In this document: one piece after another, positions 26,209-34,394 of the stretch | How positions within the stretch are numbered: position 1 is the stretch's first letter | How the letters are laid out: every line of letters starts with the position of its first letter | From: Bradyrhizobium genosp. L | GTDB lineage: Bacteria; Pseudomonadota; Alphaproteobacteria; Rhizobiales; Xanthobacteraceae | NCBI RefSeq assembly: GCF_015624485.1 | Contig: NZ_CP061378.1 | Coordinates: forward strand, 1,240,001-1,304,000 | Direction: 5' to 3' | Length of the DNA stretch: 64,000 nt | The notes under the pieces: generated by a model | Database searches by the model: none | What the model was told of the DNA's origin: nothing | What the model saw: only the letters and a program-made list of their open reading frames with translations | Position numbers and translations under genes: made by a program

Positions 26209-26331
26209 GGCCGCTCCTGACTGACGAAACGTTCTTAACGCAACGGGCCCGCGCCACGGCAATGTGCAGCCGTGTTCGGGAATATTACGCGTCGCAATTG
26301 TACGATTTTATGTCTGTTCCGGAGACGCGAA

Positions 26332-26358
26332 CAGGGCCGCGCATGGCGCGTAGCCCTG
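26332..26358 (-). terminator. Hairpin downstream of the exported-protein gene
   Basis: Arms CAGGGC and GCCCTG enclose CGCGC and GCGCG, giving an 11-bp interrupted stem around ATG with a two-base bulge. It lies 23 bp downstream of the stop codon of the minus-strand gene at 26381. There is no clear T-run. Confidence 0.4.
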
Positions 26359-26380
26359 CGTGCCGCGCGTGGGTGATCGT

Positions 26381-26737
26381 CTAGCTCATGCTTCCCGGCA
26401 TGAAGCAGCGCGGCCTGGGATGGCCGTCCAGGTAATATGGCCACACCATGGTGCGGCCGGCGCGGTTGGGGCCGGACACCACGGCTTCATCGGGGACCTC
26501 GACCCACTCGCCCTCGAGGCGCACGCGATAATGGCCGTTCTTGGTGTCCCAATCGGCGTCGTCGACCCGTTGCGCGTCGCTGCCGTCGCAGCAGGGCCCC
26601 TTGCCGCTATGCAGGCTTTCGTACCAGGCGTTCAACTCGGGGTGCTGATGATCGTGGGCCCGAGCCGGACCGATGGCCGGCATCGCAAGCAGGGCCACGA
26701 GTGCAGTGAGTGTCGCACATGAAAGCCGGTCGTTCAT
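26381..26737 (-). CDS. Small exported protein with conserved Cys pair, unknown function
   Basis: A 118-residue periplasmic protein. The signal peptide is MNDRLSCATLTALVALLAMPAIGPARA. The mature part starts HDHQHPELNAWYESLHSGKGPCCDGSDAQRV and ends with VWPYYLDGHPRPRCFMPG. The GPCC(D/x)GSDA and RCFMPG sequences are typical of small exported alphaproteobacterial proteins of unknown function. The start at 26737 is chosen for the signal peptide and the GGGGACGAG just upstream; an ATG eight codons earlier is possible. Confidence 0.75.
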   Translation of the reverse strand: MNDRLSCATLTALVALLAMPAIGPARAHDHQHPELNAWYESLHSGKGPCCDGSDAQRVDDADWDTKNGHYRVRLEGEWVEVPDEAVVSGPNRAGRTMVWPYYLDGHPRPRCFMPGSMS

Positions 26738-26869
26738 CTCGTCCCCAATCGCCAAAACCATTTAACCCCGTCCGAAATGGTTATCGCGCGCGGGGCGTCA
26801 ATTGAATGACGATCAACATGTAATCACGTTCGCGAGAGATCGGCGGATGGCTCTTGGACGAGGCGCCGT

Positions 26870-27445
26870 TCAGGCGACGAGGTGCATTACCTGGTCGATG
26901 ACGGCCTTGACCCGCTTCGAGTCCGGTGTCTGATGCGCCAGCGCCAGCAGTCCCGCATGCACCACCATGATCGTGTGCGCGGTGGTGTCGGGATCGAAGC
27001 CCTTGCCGAACTGGGCGCGGTCGGCGCGCAGCCGCGTGCGCAACAGCTCTTCCAGGCGGCGATTGTAGCGCTCGATGCTCCGGCGCACCTCGACCCGGTC
27101 GAGCGAGCCGTCGGTCGCCGAGTTGATCGACAGGCAGCCGCGCTGTCCCTTTTCGCCCGAGCAGTAGGGAATGAAGCCGGTCAGCCACTGCCTGATCGCG
27201 TCGCGCGCCGAACCGGGCAGCGCCAGCACGCGCTCCGCCCAGCCCAATATGCCGTCGTGGTAGCGGTCCAGCACTTTCAGGAACAGCGCGTTCTTGTCGC
27301 CGAATGCCGCGTAAAGGCTGGGCTTCGCGATGCCGCTCGCCGCCGTGATCTCGTCGAGCGACGTCGCCTGAAAACCCCTCTGCCAGAATATCTGGCGGGC
27401 GATTTCCAGCACGTCGTTCGGGTCGAAGCTGCGTGGCCTGGCCAT
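26870..27445 (-). CDS. TetR/AcrR-family repressor
   Basis: A 191-residue regulator with the TetR helix-turn-helix near the N-terminus (ATSLDEITAASGIAKPSLYAAFGDKNALFL, about 27-56). The C-terminal ligand domain contains GCLSINSATD, a segment common in the subfamily that regulates adjacent oxidoreductases. It is divergent from the quinone-oxidoreductase gene at 27567, with a 16-bp palindrome overlapping that gene's probable promoter. Confidence 0.92.
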   Translation of the reverse strand: MARPRSFDPNDVLEIARQIFWQRGFQATSLDEITAASGIAKPSLYAAFGDKNALFLKVLDRYHDGILGWAERVLALPGSARDAIRQWLTGFIPYCSGEKGQRGCLSINSATDGSLDRVEVRRSIERYNRRLEELLRTRLRADRAQFGKGFDPDTTAHTIMVVHAGLLALAHQTPDSKRVKAVIDQVMHLVA

Positions 27446-27512
27446 ATCAGCCTTTTATGTACTTCCGCGTCGGCTGTGAAGCTTCAAGTCTGCGAGAGCG
27501 CCATTTCGGGCG

Positions 27513-27541
27513 TTGACGTTCGGCCAATTCTGTACTTATAA
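27513..27541 (+). promoter_or_regulatory. Sigma-70-like promoter for the oxidoreductase gene
   Basis: TTGACG (27513-27518), a 17-bp spacer and TTATAA (27536-27541). The spacing is ideal and the -10 box lies inside the palindromic operator. The downstream ATG is at 27567. Confidence 0.65.
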
Positions 27542-27546
27542 GTACA
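27531..27546. promoter_or_regulatory. 16-bp palindrome TGTACTTATAAGTACA, TetR operator candidate
   Basis: Perfect dyad of 16 bp overlapping the -10 element of the promoter at 27513-27541. A further half-site-like ATGTACTT occurs at 27458-27465, close to the start of the divergent TetR gene. Position and symmetry fit repression of both genes by the adjacent TetR protein. Confidence 0.7.
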
Positions 27547-27566
27547 TAACAAGCAGGAGCGATGCC

Positions 27567-28544
27567 ATGAAAGCGGTTCAGGTCGTTACGTTCGGACGTC
27601 CGGCGGAGGTGGTGAAGCTGAACGAGGTGCCGGACGTCGGTCCTCCCGGCCCCGACGAGGTCGTCGTCGCGGTCGAAGCGGCGCCGATCAACAGCTCGGA
27701 CTTCCTGATCGCCACCGGACGCTATGGCTATCTGCCGCCGCTGCCGGCGACGCTGGGCATCGAGGGCGTCGGGCGCGTCGTCGCCAGGGGATCGCAGGTG
27801 AAGAACCTGAAAGAGGGCGACCGGACGCTCGTTCCCGTCATGACGGCGACCTGGACCGAGCGCGTCAAGTTCACCGCGTCGTGGCAGCGCCCGCTGCCCG
27901 AAAATGCCGACGTCCGCCAGCTTTCCATGGTCGGCGTCAATCCGGCGACGGCCTATCTGCTGCTGACCGACTTCGTCAAAATCCCGCGCGATGGCTGGGT
28001 GATCCAGAACGGCGCCAATTCGGCGACGGCGCGCGCGTTGATCGCGATCGCCAAGTCGCTTGGGATCAAGACGGTCAATGTGGTGCGGCGCGAGGACGTC
28101 GTGGCCGAGGTCAGATCGCTCGGCGGCGACGTGGTGCTGGTCGATAGCCCGGATCTCGCCAAGCAGGTCGCGAGAGAAACCGGCGGGGCGCCCATTCTGT
28201 TGGGGCTCGACGTCGTCGGCGGCGCGTCCACGCTGAACCTGATGAACTGCCTGGCGCCGAAGGGCGTGATCGTGATCTACAGCGCGGTGAGCGGACAGCC
28301 GTTCTCCGGCTCGTCTCCGCGCGTGATCTTCGCCGAGCTGTCGGTTCGCGGCTTCTGGCTCGGCCATTGGAACAAGACCGCGACTGCCGAGACGACGGGT
28401 GCGATGTACGACCATCTGGTGCCGATGGTCGCATCCGGCGCGATCAGCGCGCCGGTGGTCGCGACCCATGGCCTGGAGGGATTTTCCGAGGCGATCGCGC
28501 AGGCGGCGGCGTTCAAGGGCAAGGTTATCTTTACGCCGAACTGA
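27567..28544 (+). CDS. Zinc-free MDR-family NAD(P)H:quinone oxidoreductase / enoyl reductase-like
   Basis: A 325-residue medium-chain dehydrogenase/reductase. The N-terminal catalytic fold starts MKAVQVVTFGRPAEVVKLNEVPDV; the cofactor domain contains WVIQNGANSATARALIAIAKSLGIKTVNVVRR, the layout of mitochondrial-type trans-2-enoyl-CoA reductases (ETR) and quinone oxidoreductases. No structural-zinc cysteine cluster is present. The start at 27567 follows AGCAGGAGC. It is probably repressed by the divergent TetR protein and induced by an electrophile or quinone. Confidence 0.88.
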   Translation: MKAVQVVTFGRPAEVVKLNEVPDVGPPGPDEVVVAVEAAPINSSDFLIATGRYGYLPPLPATLGIEGVGRVVARGSQVKNLKEGDRTLVPVMTATWTERVKFTASWQRPLPENADVRQLSMVGVNPATAYLLLTDFVKIPRDGWVIQNGANSATARALIAIAKSLGIKTVNVVRREDVVAEVRSLGGDVVLVDSPDLAKQVARETGGAPILLGLDVVGGASTLNLMNCLAPKGVIVIYSAVSGQPFSGSSPRVIFAELSVRGFWLGHWNKTATAETTGAMYDHLVPMVASGAISAPVVATHGLEGFSEAIAQAAAFKGKVIFTPN

Positions 28545-28615
28545 TCGTAACGTTGGTCTTCGAAGCAGCGGTTATGGTCCAGCAAGTCAGTGACCGTGGA
28601 GGTCGGCGAACATTC

Positions 28616-29449
28616 TCAGGCGTTGGGGTCGTTTGCGTTGGGATAGAAAAGCTGCTGACCGTTGACCTTGTAGGCGGCGATGGCACTCTGTCCCTCCGGT
28701 GAGATCAGCCAATCGATGAAGCGCTGACCGGCGACCTTCTTCACCGTGGGGTGCTTGGCAGGGTTCACCAGCATCACCCCGTACTGGTTGAACAGCTGCT
28801 TGTCGCCTTCGACAAGGATGGCAAGGTCGCCGCGGTTTTGGAAAGCCAGCCAGGTGCCACGATCGGACAGCACGTAGGCGTTCGATGCCGAGGCCATGTT
28901 CAAGGCGGCGCCCATGCCTTGCCCGATTTCCTTGTACCAGGAACCATGGTCTTCAGCGATATCGATGCCCGCGGCCTTCCAGAGCTTGAGCTCCGCGATG
29001 TGGGTGCCGGACCGGTCGCCGCGGGAAATGAACGACGCGGCCTTGGACTTTATGGCTTGCAGCGCCGTCATGACGTTCTTGCCCTTGAGGCCGGCCGGAT
29101 CGTCTTTCGGACCGACGATCACAAAATCGTTGTACATGACGGGATAGCGTTTCACGCCGTATCCTTCAGCGAGAAATTTTTCCTCGGCGGATCTGGCGTG
29201 CACGAACACCACATCGGCATCACCGCGACGTGCGGTGTCGAGCGCCTGGCCGGTGCCTTGGGCCAACACCTTCACCTCGATGCCCGTCTTCTGTTTCACG
29301 ACCGGCAGCAGGTAGTCGAACAGGCCGGAGTCTTGTGTCGACGTGGTCGATGCAACAACGATTGATTGATCCTGTGCCCAGCACGGAAGGCCAGGCGACG
29401 CCAGTATGACGGCCGCCAGTACCCAACGTGAGACGAACCGGCGGTTCAT
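28616..29449 (-). CDS. tupA: Tungstate-binding periplasmic protein TupA
   Basis: A 277-residue periplasmic receptor with a Sec signal (ending near CWAQ, residue 26). The oxyanion-binding hallmark of TupA is present: TTSTQDSGL (35-43). The segments AQGTGQALDTARRGDADVVFVHA and VMYNDFVIVGP match the tungstate-binding rather than the ModA family. It lies 28 bp downstream of the permease gene tupB, so the order is tupB-tupA. The TupC ATPase expected in such an importer is not in the neighbourhood. It is divergent from the molybdenum storage genes, which suggests a joint Mo/W handling locus. Confidence 0.92.
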   Translation of the reverse strand: MNRRFVSRWVLAAVILASPGLPCWAQDQSIVVASTTSTQDSGLFDYLLPVVKQKTGIEVKVLAQGTGQALDTARRGDADVVFVHARSAEEKFLAEGYGVKRYPVMYNDFVIVGPKDDPAGLKGKNVMTALQAIKSKAASFISRGDRSGTHIAELKLWKAAGIDIAEDHGSWYKEIGQGMGAALNMASASNAYVLSDRGTWLAFQNRGDLAILVEGDKQLFNQYGVMLVNPAKHPTVKKVAGQRFIDWLISPEGQSAIAAYKVNGQQLFYPNANDPNA

Positions 29450-29477
29450 GCGCTTTCTCCCTTGCCGTCCTCTCTGT

Positions 29478-30176
29478 TCAACGACCCGTCAGGACACGCC
29501 CAAGCAGAAAGCTCAGCGCGCTCACGGTCATCGACAGGAGCACAAGGATGATGCCGAGAGCAAGCGCGAAGCTCAATTCTCCTTTGCTGGTCTCCAGCGC
29601 GATCGCCGTCGTCATCGTGCGCGTGTAGCCTCTCACGTTGCCGCCGACGATGATGATCGCTCCCACCTCGGCAATCGCCCTGCCGAACGCTGCGAGGAAC
29701 GCGGTAAGCAGCCCCTCACGTGCGATGCACATCAGCGGCCTCATGGCGCGCAGGCGCGAGGCGCCGTCGACGAGGAGCGCGTCGCCATAGCTGGCCCATA
29801 CGTCGACCATTATTCGGTGAACGAGTGCAACGACGATGGGGATACCCAGGATTGCCTGCGCGATGACCATGGCCGTCGGCGTGAACAAAATCCCGAGCGA
29901 TCCCAGCGGCCCCGACCGGGAAAGCAGGAGGTAAACGGCAAGCCCAACGACGACCGGAGGCAACCCAAGCAGTGCGTTGGCGATGACGACCAGGGCACCT
30001 TTGCCGCGGACGCGATAAATCGCCAGTGTTGCGCCGAGCGGAGCCCCGATCGCGAAGGCAAGAAGGCTTGCAGTCAGGCTCACGCCAAGCGATAAAGCCA
30101 CAATCTTGCGCAGTTCGCCGTCGAAACTCCCGATGAGGCTGACGGCCGTATCAAGGGCCTCGGCAAAGTTGTTCAT
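29478..30176 (-). CDS. tupB: Tungstate ABC transporter permease TupB
   Basis: A 232-residue inner-membrane permease with about five or six transmembrane segments. The binding-protein-dependent transport motif is EGLLTAFLAAFGRAIAEVGAIIIVGGNVRG (about 155-185), with LGLPPVVVGLAVYLLLSR upstream, both characteristic of TupB. First gene of the tupBA unit, starting 103 bp from the divergent mosB. No cognate ATPase gene is adjacent, so it must use one encoded elsewhere or the unit is incomplete. Confidence 0.9.
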   Translation of the reverse strand: MNNFAEALDTAVSLIGSFDGELRKIVALSLGVSLTASLLAFAIGAPLGATLAIYRVRGKGALVVIANALLGLPPVVVGLAVYLLLSRSGPLGSLGILFTPTAMVIAQAILGIPIVVALVHRIMVDVWASYGDALLVDGASRLRAMRPLMCIAREGLLTAFLAAFGRAIAEVGAIIIVGGNVRGYTRTMTTAIALETSKGELSFALALGIILVLLSMTVSALSFLLGRVLTGR

Positions 30177-30263
30177 TCCGCCTTACTAAGCCATGTGGGG
30201 CGACGTGCAAGATCACCGGGGCCGCCTGTCCGGTCCGGCTCACGGGTCTGGCTCGATGCATTA

Positions 30264-30279
30264 GAGAAGGACGTTTCTC
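30264..30279 (+). promoter_or_regulatory. Small hairpin over the mosB ribosome binding site
   Basis: GAGAA-GGACGT-TTCTC ends one base before the mosB ATG and includes the Shine-Dalgarno AGAAGGA. Pairing would hide the ribosome binding site, so translation may be modulated. The 5-bp stem is weak, and the role is inferred. Confidence 0.35.
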
Positions 30280-31092
30280 ATGGCGAACACGACGGCGGAG
30301 CTCGAAGCGCTCCTGATGCAGCGGTCGCTGACCGATCCACAGCTGCTCGAGGCGACGGAAGCGGCTGCGGACTTCCGCATCCTCCCCGACGCCACCGTGG
30401 TCAAGATCGGCGGGCAGAGCGTGATCGATCGCGGCCGCGCCGCGGTGTATCCGCTGGTCGACGAGATCGTCGCCGCCCGCAAGGCGCACAAGATGCTGAT
30501 CGGGACCGGAGCCGGTACCCGCGCCCGGCATCTATACTCGATCGCGGCCGGGCTGCGTTTGCCGGCCGGCGTGCTGTCGCAGCTCGGCGCCTCGGTGGCC
30601 GATCAGAACGCCGCGATGCTCGGCCAGCTGCTCGCCAAGCACGGCATCTCCGCGGTGAGCAGCGCCGGGCTCTCGGCCGTGCCGCTCTATCTCGCCGAGG
30701 TGAATGCCGTGATCTTCAGCGGCATGCCGCCCTATGGCTTGTGGATTCGTCCCGCGGCCGAGGGCGTGATCCCGCCCTATCGCACCGATGCCGGCTGCTT
30801 CCTGGTCGCCGAGCAGTTCGGCTGCAAGGCGATGATCTATGTCAAGGACGAGAACGGCCTCTATACTGCGAACCCGAAGACCGCCAAGGATGCCACCTTC
30901 ATCCCGAAGATCTCGGTCGCCGAGATGAAGGCGAAGGGGTTGCAGGACTCGATCCTCGAATTCCCGGTGCTCGACCTGCTCGCCTCGGCGCGTCATGTGC
31001 GCGAGGTGCAAATCGTCAACGGCCTCGTCCCCGGCAATCTGACCCGCGCGCTCGCCGGCGAGCACGTCGGCACCATCATCACCGCGAGCTAG
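30280..31092 (+). CDS. mosB: Molybdenum storage protein subunit beta
   Basis: A 270-residue amino-acid-kinase-fold protein. The sequence follows the MosB subunit of Azotobacter vinelandii MoSto closely: MANTTAELEALLMQRSLTDPQ, LPDATVVKIGGQSVIDRGRAAVYPLVDEIVAARKAHK, GTGAGTRARHLYSIAAGL and the end LAGEHVGTIITAS. MoSto is a cytoplasmic hetero-hexamer that uses ATP to pack molybdate or tungstate as polyoxometalate clusters. Ordinary UMP kinases share the fold but not these segments. It is followed by mosA after 79 bp that hold a repeat element, and is divergent from a tungstate importer. Confidence 0.92.
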   Translation: MANTTAELEALLMQRSLTDPQLLEATEAAADFRILPDATVVKIGGQSVIDRGRAAVYPLVDEIVAARKAHKMLIGTGAGTRARHLYSIAAGLRLPAGVLSQLGASVADQNAAMLGQLLAKHGISAVSSAGLSAVPLYLAEVNAVIFSGMPPYGLWIRPAAEGVIPPYRTDAGCFLVAEQFGCKAMIYVKDENGLYTANPKTAKDATFIPKISVAEMKAKGLQDSILEFPVLDLLASARHVREVQIVNGLVPGNLTRALAGEHVGTIITAS

Positions 31093-31155
31093 GATTTTTG
31101 TTTTGATGCGTCTTCGTCACGCGAACCGGTATCCACTTCGCTCGAAAACGCTTTA
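31092..31155. repeat. Short repeat, family C copy 1 (between mosB and mosA)
   Basis: Read on the minus strand it runs CTAAAGCGTTTTCGAGCGAA..GTGGATACCGGTTCGCGTGACGAAGACGCATCAAAAC. Related copies are at 46362 and 48768. The element separates two genes that must be co-expressed in a fixed ratio. Confidence 0.7.
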
Positions 31156-31171
31156 GAAGGGAGCGATCGTC

Positions 31172-32002
31172 ATGAACGTCGTCAACCAGATCAAGCACGT
31201 CGCCTCGCCGCTCGCGCGCCAGACCCTGCTCGACAGCGATCTCACCCGCCCTGTCGCGGGTGAACGTCCGATCAAGCTTTTGCCCTGGGTGCAGGTGGTC
31301 AAGATCGGCGGCCGCGCTATCATGGATCGCGGCCATGAGGCGATCCTGCCGCTGGTGGCCGAGCTGCGCGCGCTGCTGCCCGAGCACCGCCTGTTGATCC
31401 TGACCGGCGCCGGCATCCGCGCCCGCCATCTCTACAGCGTCGGCCTCGATCTCGGGCTGCCGTCCGGCTCGCTGGCGCCGCTTGCCGCCACCGAGGCCGG
31501 GCAGAACGGCCACATCCTCGCCAGCCTGCTGGCACCGGAGGGCGTCTCCTATATCGAGCACGCCACGATCGCGAGCCAGCTCGCCATCCATCTCTCGGCC
31601 GCCCGCGCGGTGGTCGGCAGCGCCTTCCCGCCCTATCACCATCACGAGTTTCCGGTGTCGCGCATCCCGTATCACCGCGCCGACACCGGCGCGTTCCTGC
31701 TCGCCGATGCGCTGGGCGCCGCCGGCCTCACGATCGTGGAGGATGTCGACGGCGTCTACACCACGGATCCCAACGGCGCCGATGGCAAGCAGGCGCAGCT
31801 GCTGCGCGAAACCAGCGTCGCCGATCTCGCCAAGCTGAAAGGTACGCTGCCGTTCGATCCCGCGCTGCTCGAGGTGATGGCGAACGCGCGCCATATCGCG
31901 CGCGTGCAGGTGGTGAACGGGCTGGTTCCCGGCCGGCTCACCGCGGCGCTGCGCGGCCAGCACGTCGGCTCGATCATCCATACCGGCGCACGGCCGGCCT
32001 GA
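31172..32002 (+). CDS. mosA: Molybdenum storage protein subunit alpha
   Basis: A 276-residue subunit matching Azotobacter Mos[81 protein letters not shown] and [10 protein letters not shown]. The histidines at 140 and 156 fall where metal-cluster ligands have been described for the alpha subunit. The C-terminus [20 protein letters not shown] parallels mosB, reflecting the common origin of the pair. Together with MosB it would store molybdenum or tungsten in the cytoplasm. Confidence 0.92.
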   Translation: MNVVNQIKHVASPLARQTLLDSDLTRPVAGERPIKLLPWVQVVKIGGRAIMDRGHEAILPLVAELRALLPEHRLLILTGAGIRARHLYSVGLDLGLPSGSLAPLAATEAGQNGHILASLLAPEGVSYIEHATIASQLAIHLSAARAVVGSAFPPYHHHEFPVSRIPYHRADTGAFLLADALGAAGLTIVEDVDGVYTTDPNGADGKQAQLLRETSVADLAKLKGTLPFDPALLEVMANARHIARVQVVNGLVPGRLTAALRGQHVGSIIHTGARPA

Positions 32003-32029
32003 AGCGTCTGCAAATCGGCGCGCGATCGA

Positions 32030-32428
32030 TTACTTGATCGTCGCGTGCACGGTGATGACCGATGTGCCTGAGGCGGTCGGCCCCTGGCCGGTCGCCTTGA
32101 TGGCAAAGCTGTCGCTGCCCTTGTACTTGGCCTTTGCCCGGTATTCGAAGGTCAATGCATTGATCTTCTTCAGCTTGCCATAGGCCGGTTTCTGCGCGAT
32201 GGCCGAGTCGGTCACCGTGCCGCGGATCCCGATCGGGATCTGGCAGCTTTCGCCTGACGCGACGTCGATGTCGGCCGTCGAATTCTCACCCCAATTCGCC
32301 AGAGATGCCGATATCGAGCATTCCGAAGCCGCCGGCGCAGAAACCGCCGGCCCGGCGCCTTGAGCCGTGGCGGCAAGGAGCAGCCCAACGATCATGCGCA
32401 ACCGCGAGGCAAGAGTCTTCTCAATCAT
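32030..32428 (-). CDS. Small exported beta-rich protein, unknown function
   Basis: A 132-residue protein with a signal peptide (MIEKTLASRLRMIVGLLLAATAQGAGPAVSA). The mature domain (GTVTDSAIAQKPAYGKLKKINALTFEYRAKAKYKGSDSFAIKATG) has the spacing of a bacterial Ig-like or cadherin-like repeat: FEYRAKAKYKGSDSF resembles the x-Y-x-P-x-A-x-Y-x-G-x-D-x-F pattern. It is convergent with mosA, and the next upstream gene is an ABM monooxygenase 3 bp away on the same strand. No specific function. Confidence 0.7.
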   Translation of the reverse strand: MIEKTLASRLRMIVGLLLAATAQGAGPAVSAPAASECSISASLANWGENSTADIDVASGESCQIPIGIRGTVTDSAIAQKPAYGKLKKINALTFEYRAKAKYKGSDSFAIKATGQGPTASGTSVITVHATIK

Positions 32429-32431
32429 GGA

Positions 32432-32737
32432 TCACGCACCGAGCTTGCTGGAAATTTCGTTTGCCATTGTCAGGATCACGTCGCCATCCAGAATCGGCTT
32501 CGCAACCTCGAAAAAACGCGCAACGGCGCGCGAGTCGTTGTGTCGGTCCATGGCGGCCTGATCCTGATATCGCTCGTACGTCGCGAATATGCGCGGGTCC
32601 GACACGTCCTGGGAAACGAAATAGCTCACTGTGGTCGGTTCGTGAGCGCGGACATGCTCGGCGACCTCCAGCAATGCCTGGCGCATGGTGCTCTCTTGGC
32701 CCTTCTTGGCTCTGATGATCGCGGTTATCGTCAACAT
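32432..32737 (-). CDS. Antibiotic biosynthesis monooxygenase (ABM)-domain protein
   Basis: A 101-residue dimeric ferredoxin-like-fold protein: MLTITAIIRAKKGQESTMRQALLEVAEHVRAHEPTTVSYFVSQDVSDPRIFATYERYQDQAAMDRHNDS. The order of a beta strand, a helix with conserved His, and F-x-x-YERY is diagnostic of ABM/YgiN-like quinol or polyketide monooxygenases. It is 3 bp upstream of the exported-protein gene and 34 bp downstream of the L,D-transpeptidase. Substrate unknown. Confidence 0.9.
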   Translation of the reverse strand: MLTITAIIRAKKGQESTMRQALLEVAEHVRAHEPTTVSYFVSQDVSDPRIFATYERYQDQAAMDRHNDSRAVARFFEVAKPILDGDVILTMANEISSKLGA

Positions 32738-32770
32738 GGAGCTTCTCCGGCTCGTTCGCCGTTGCCGGCG

Positions 32771-34234
32771 TTACATCGCATCTGAATCGGATTTCGCCAA
32801 CTGTCGCGACGGCCGATGCCCGCGGAACTTGATGCCGCCTTGCGGCTCGTTGCTCATCACGATGACGAAGTCCGTTCCCTTGCTGGTTTCCGGGCTCAAC
32901 TCCTCGTCGGTGACGATCACGGATGACCGCAGCGTCATCCCGGCGATGCGATCCAGTGCTTCCTGTGGAATGACGATCCGGTCGAGCGCGGCCTTTGCCG
33001 CGTCGGCTTCGGGTTGCAGTTCAGCATCGCGGGCGTTGCCCCGCGCGGCGGAGCTGCGGCGCTCAGTCTCGCCGCGCGGCGACCGGTTCGACAGCGAGAC
33101 CACGTTCCACCGCGGGGGCGCCGCACGATCGGCTTGCTCGACCGCCGTGAAGACATGCGTGCCGATCGGCCGATCGGCGTCGGTGATCGTCACGGCGGCT
33201 TCATAGATCGGCTCGAACGCCTGCCGAATATAGAGCCGCTGGGTCTTGCGGCTGATCAAGACCGAGATCGGCGCCAGTTCGCGCTGGGCCTGGCGTGCGT
33301 CCTCGTCTGCGATGACGCGCGCGGCCAGCGCGTCCTTGGCCGCATCGCGCGCAACAGCGACGGCGTCGAGCTTCGGCTGCAGCGCGACCTTGCCATCGCT
33401 CAACTTCACCTCCCACTCGGCGAGCCTGGCGGCGGCCTTCGCCCTCGCGTCCTCGGCCTGTTGCGTTGCCTCCGGCGAGGTTGCCGCGCCAACCGCCGCT
33501 TCCAGCGAAGCCAATTGGGCCTGAACTCTTGCTTTTTGCGCTTCCGCAACCCGCACCGGCGTCATCGCCTGGATGGACTCGCGATAGGCCATGACGGCTG
33601 CGTGTCTGGTTGCCTCCTCTTTGCGGGCCGCTTGCTCGGCCGCCGCGATGCGTGCGGCCGCAGCGGCCCCATTATCCGGCTTGGTGCGAAGCAGCAGCGG
33701 GTGAACGACATCGACCGGCGCCGCGTCGCCTGGCGCCACGATCACCCGCAAACCCAGCTGGGTGAGGTCGAACAGCTGTTCGGCGAAATCGAAGGGCATG
33801 CGGACGCAGCCATGCGATGCCGGATATCCCGGCAGGCGGCCACCATGCAGCGCGATGCCGGACCATGTGAGCCGCTGCATGTGCGGCATGAAGGCGTCGT
33901 CATAGAGGTTCGAATAATGCTCGGCATCCTTCTGAATCACGCTGAAGATTCCGGCCGGTGTCTCACGTCCCGATTGGCCGCTCGACACCGGCGCGCGCAG
34001 GATCCAGCCATTGGCGTCGTAGATGGTGATCCGCTGTCGCTGCAGCGACACAATGGCCAGCAGCGGCTCGCCGGCCTGGCGCGGAGCGACGGTCTCGCTC
34101 TGGCGCTCGCCGGCGTCTCGGGCGTCGGCGTCTCCCGCCGCCATCAGTGCTGCCACGCATGCGAAGCCAAGACAGGCAGATCTCAGTCGCGTCAGCTTCC
34201 GGCCCGAAAACCCATAGGTCATGTGCGCCCCCAT
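32771..34234 (-). CDS. L,D-transpeptidase (YkuD) with coiled coil and a second degenerate YkuD-like module
   Basis: A 487-residue envelope enzyme that cross-links or anchors peptidoglycan. A signal sequence spans about residues 11-38. The YkuD catalytic domain (58-165) carries ALHG (128-131) and the active site SHGCVRMP with Cys143. A long Ala/Arg/Glu-rich helical region (about 190-300) follows. A second region, ISVLISRKTQRLYIRQAFEPIYEAAVTITDADRPIGTHVF (about 310-350), repeats the opening of a YkuD fold but has no SHGC, so it is likely inactive. An alternative ATG four codons in has a G-rich ribosome binding site. The final tail ends FRGHRPSRQ. Confidence 0.9.
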   Translation of the reverse strand: MGAHMTYGFSGRKLTRLRSACLGFACVAALMAAGDADARDAGERQSETVAPRQAGEPLLAIVSLQRQRITIYDANGWILRAPVSSGQSGRETPAGIFSVIQKDAEHYSNLYDDAFMPHMQRLTWSGIALHGGRLPGYPASHGCVRMPFDFAEQLFDLTQLGLRVIVAPGDAAPVDVVHPLLLRTKPDNGAAAAARIAAAEQAARKEEATRHAAVMAYRESIQAMTPVRVAEAQKARVQAQLASLEAAVGAATSPEATQQAEDARAKAAARLAEWEVKLSDGKVALQPKLDAVAVARDAAKDALAARVIADEDARQAQRELAPISVLISRKTQRLYIRQAFEPIYEAAVTITDADRPIGTHVFTAVEQADRAAPPRWNVVSLSNRSPRGETERRSSAARGNARDAELQPEADAAKAALDRIVIPQEALDRIAGMTLRSSVIVTDEELSPETSKGTDFVIVMSNEPQGGIKFRGHRPSRQLAKSDSDAM

Positions 34235-34394
34235 GATCCGACTGATGCCAGTCTACGCCATGGCGATGCGGGCGGCCAGTCCGCGGCGAGCCTTGCAGGA
34301 GGCTCCCGCAGACGCCTCACGACGAAGTCACAGAGATACCCGAATGTGGTACTACCGATCGAGCCGACTGGACGTTGAATGTGAGGGAGCCCCT

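Noticed and set aside
30177..30279. Looked for a ModE box in the tupB-mosB divergent region
   Set aside because: No TATAT-type half-sites with the required spacing are present on either strand.
28616..32002. MosA and MosB as UMP kinases
   Set aside because: They share the amino-acid-kinase fold, but the paired genes and detailed sequence follow the molybdenum storage protein subunits.
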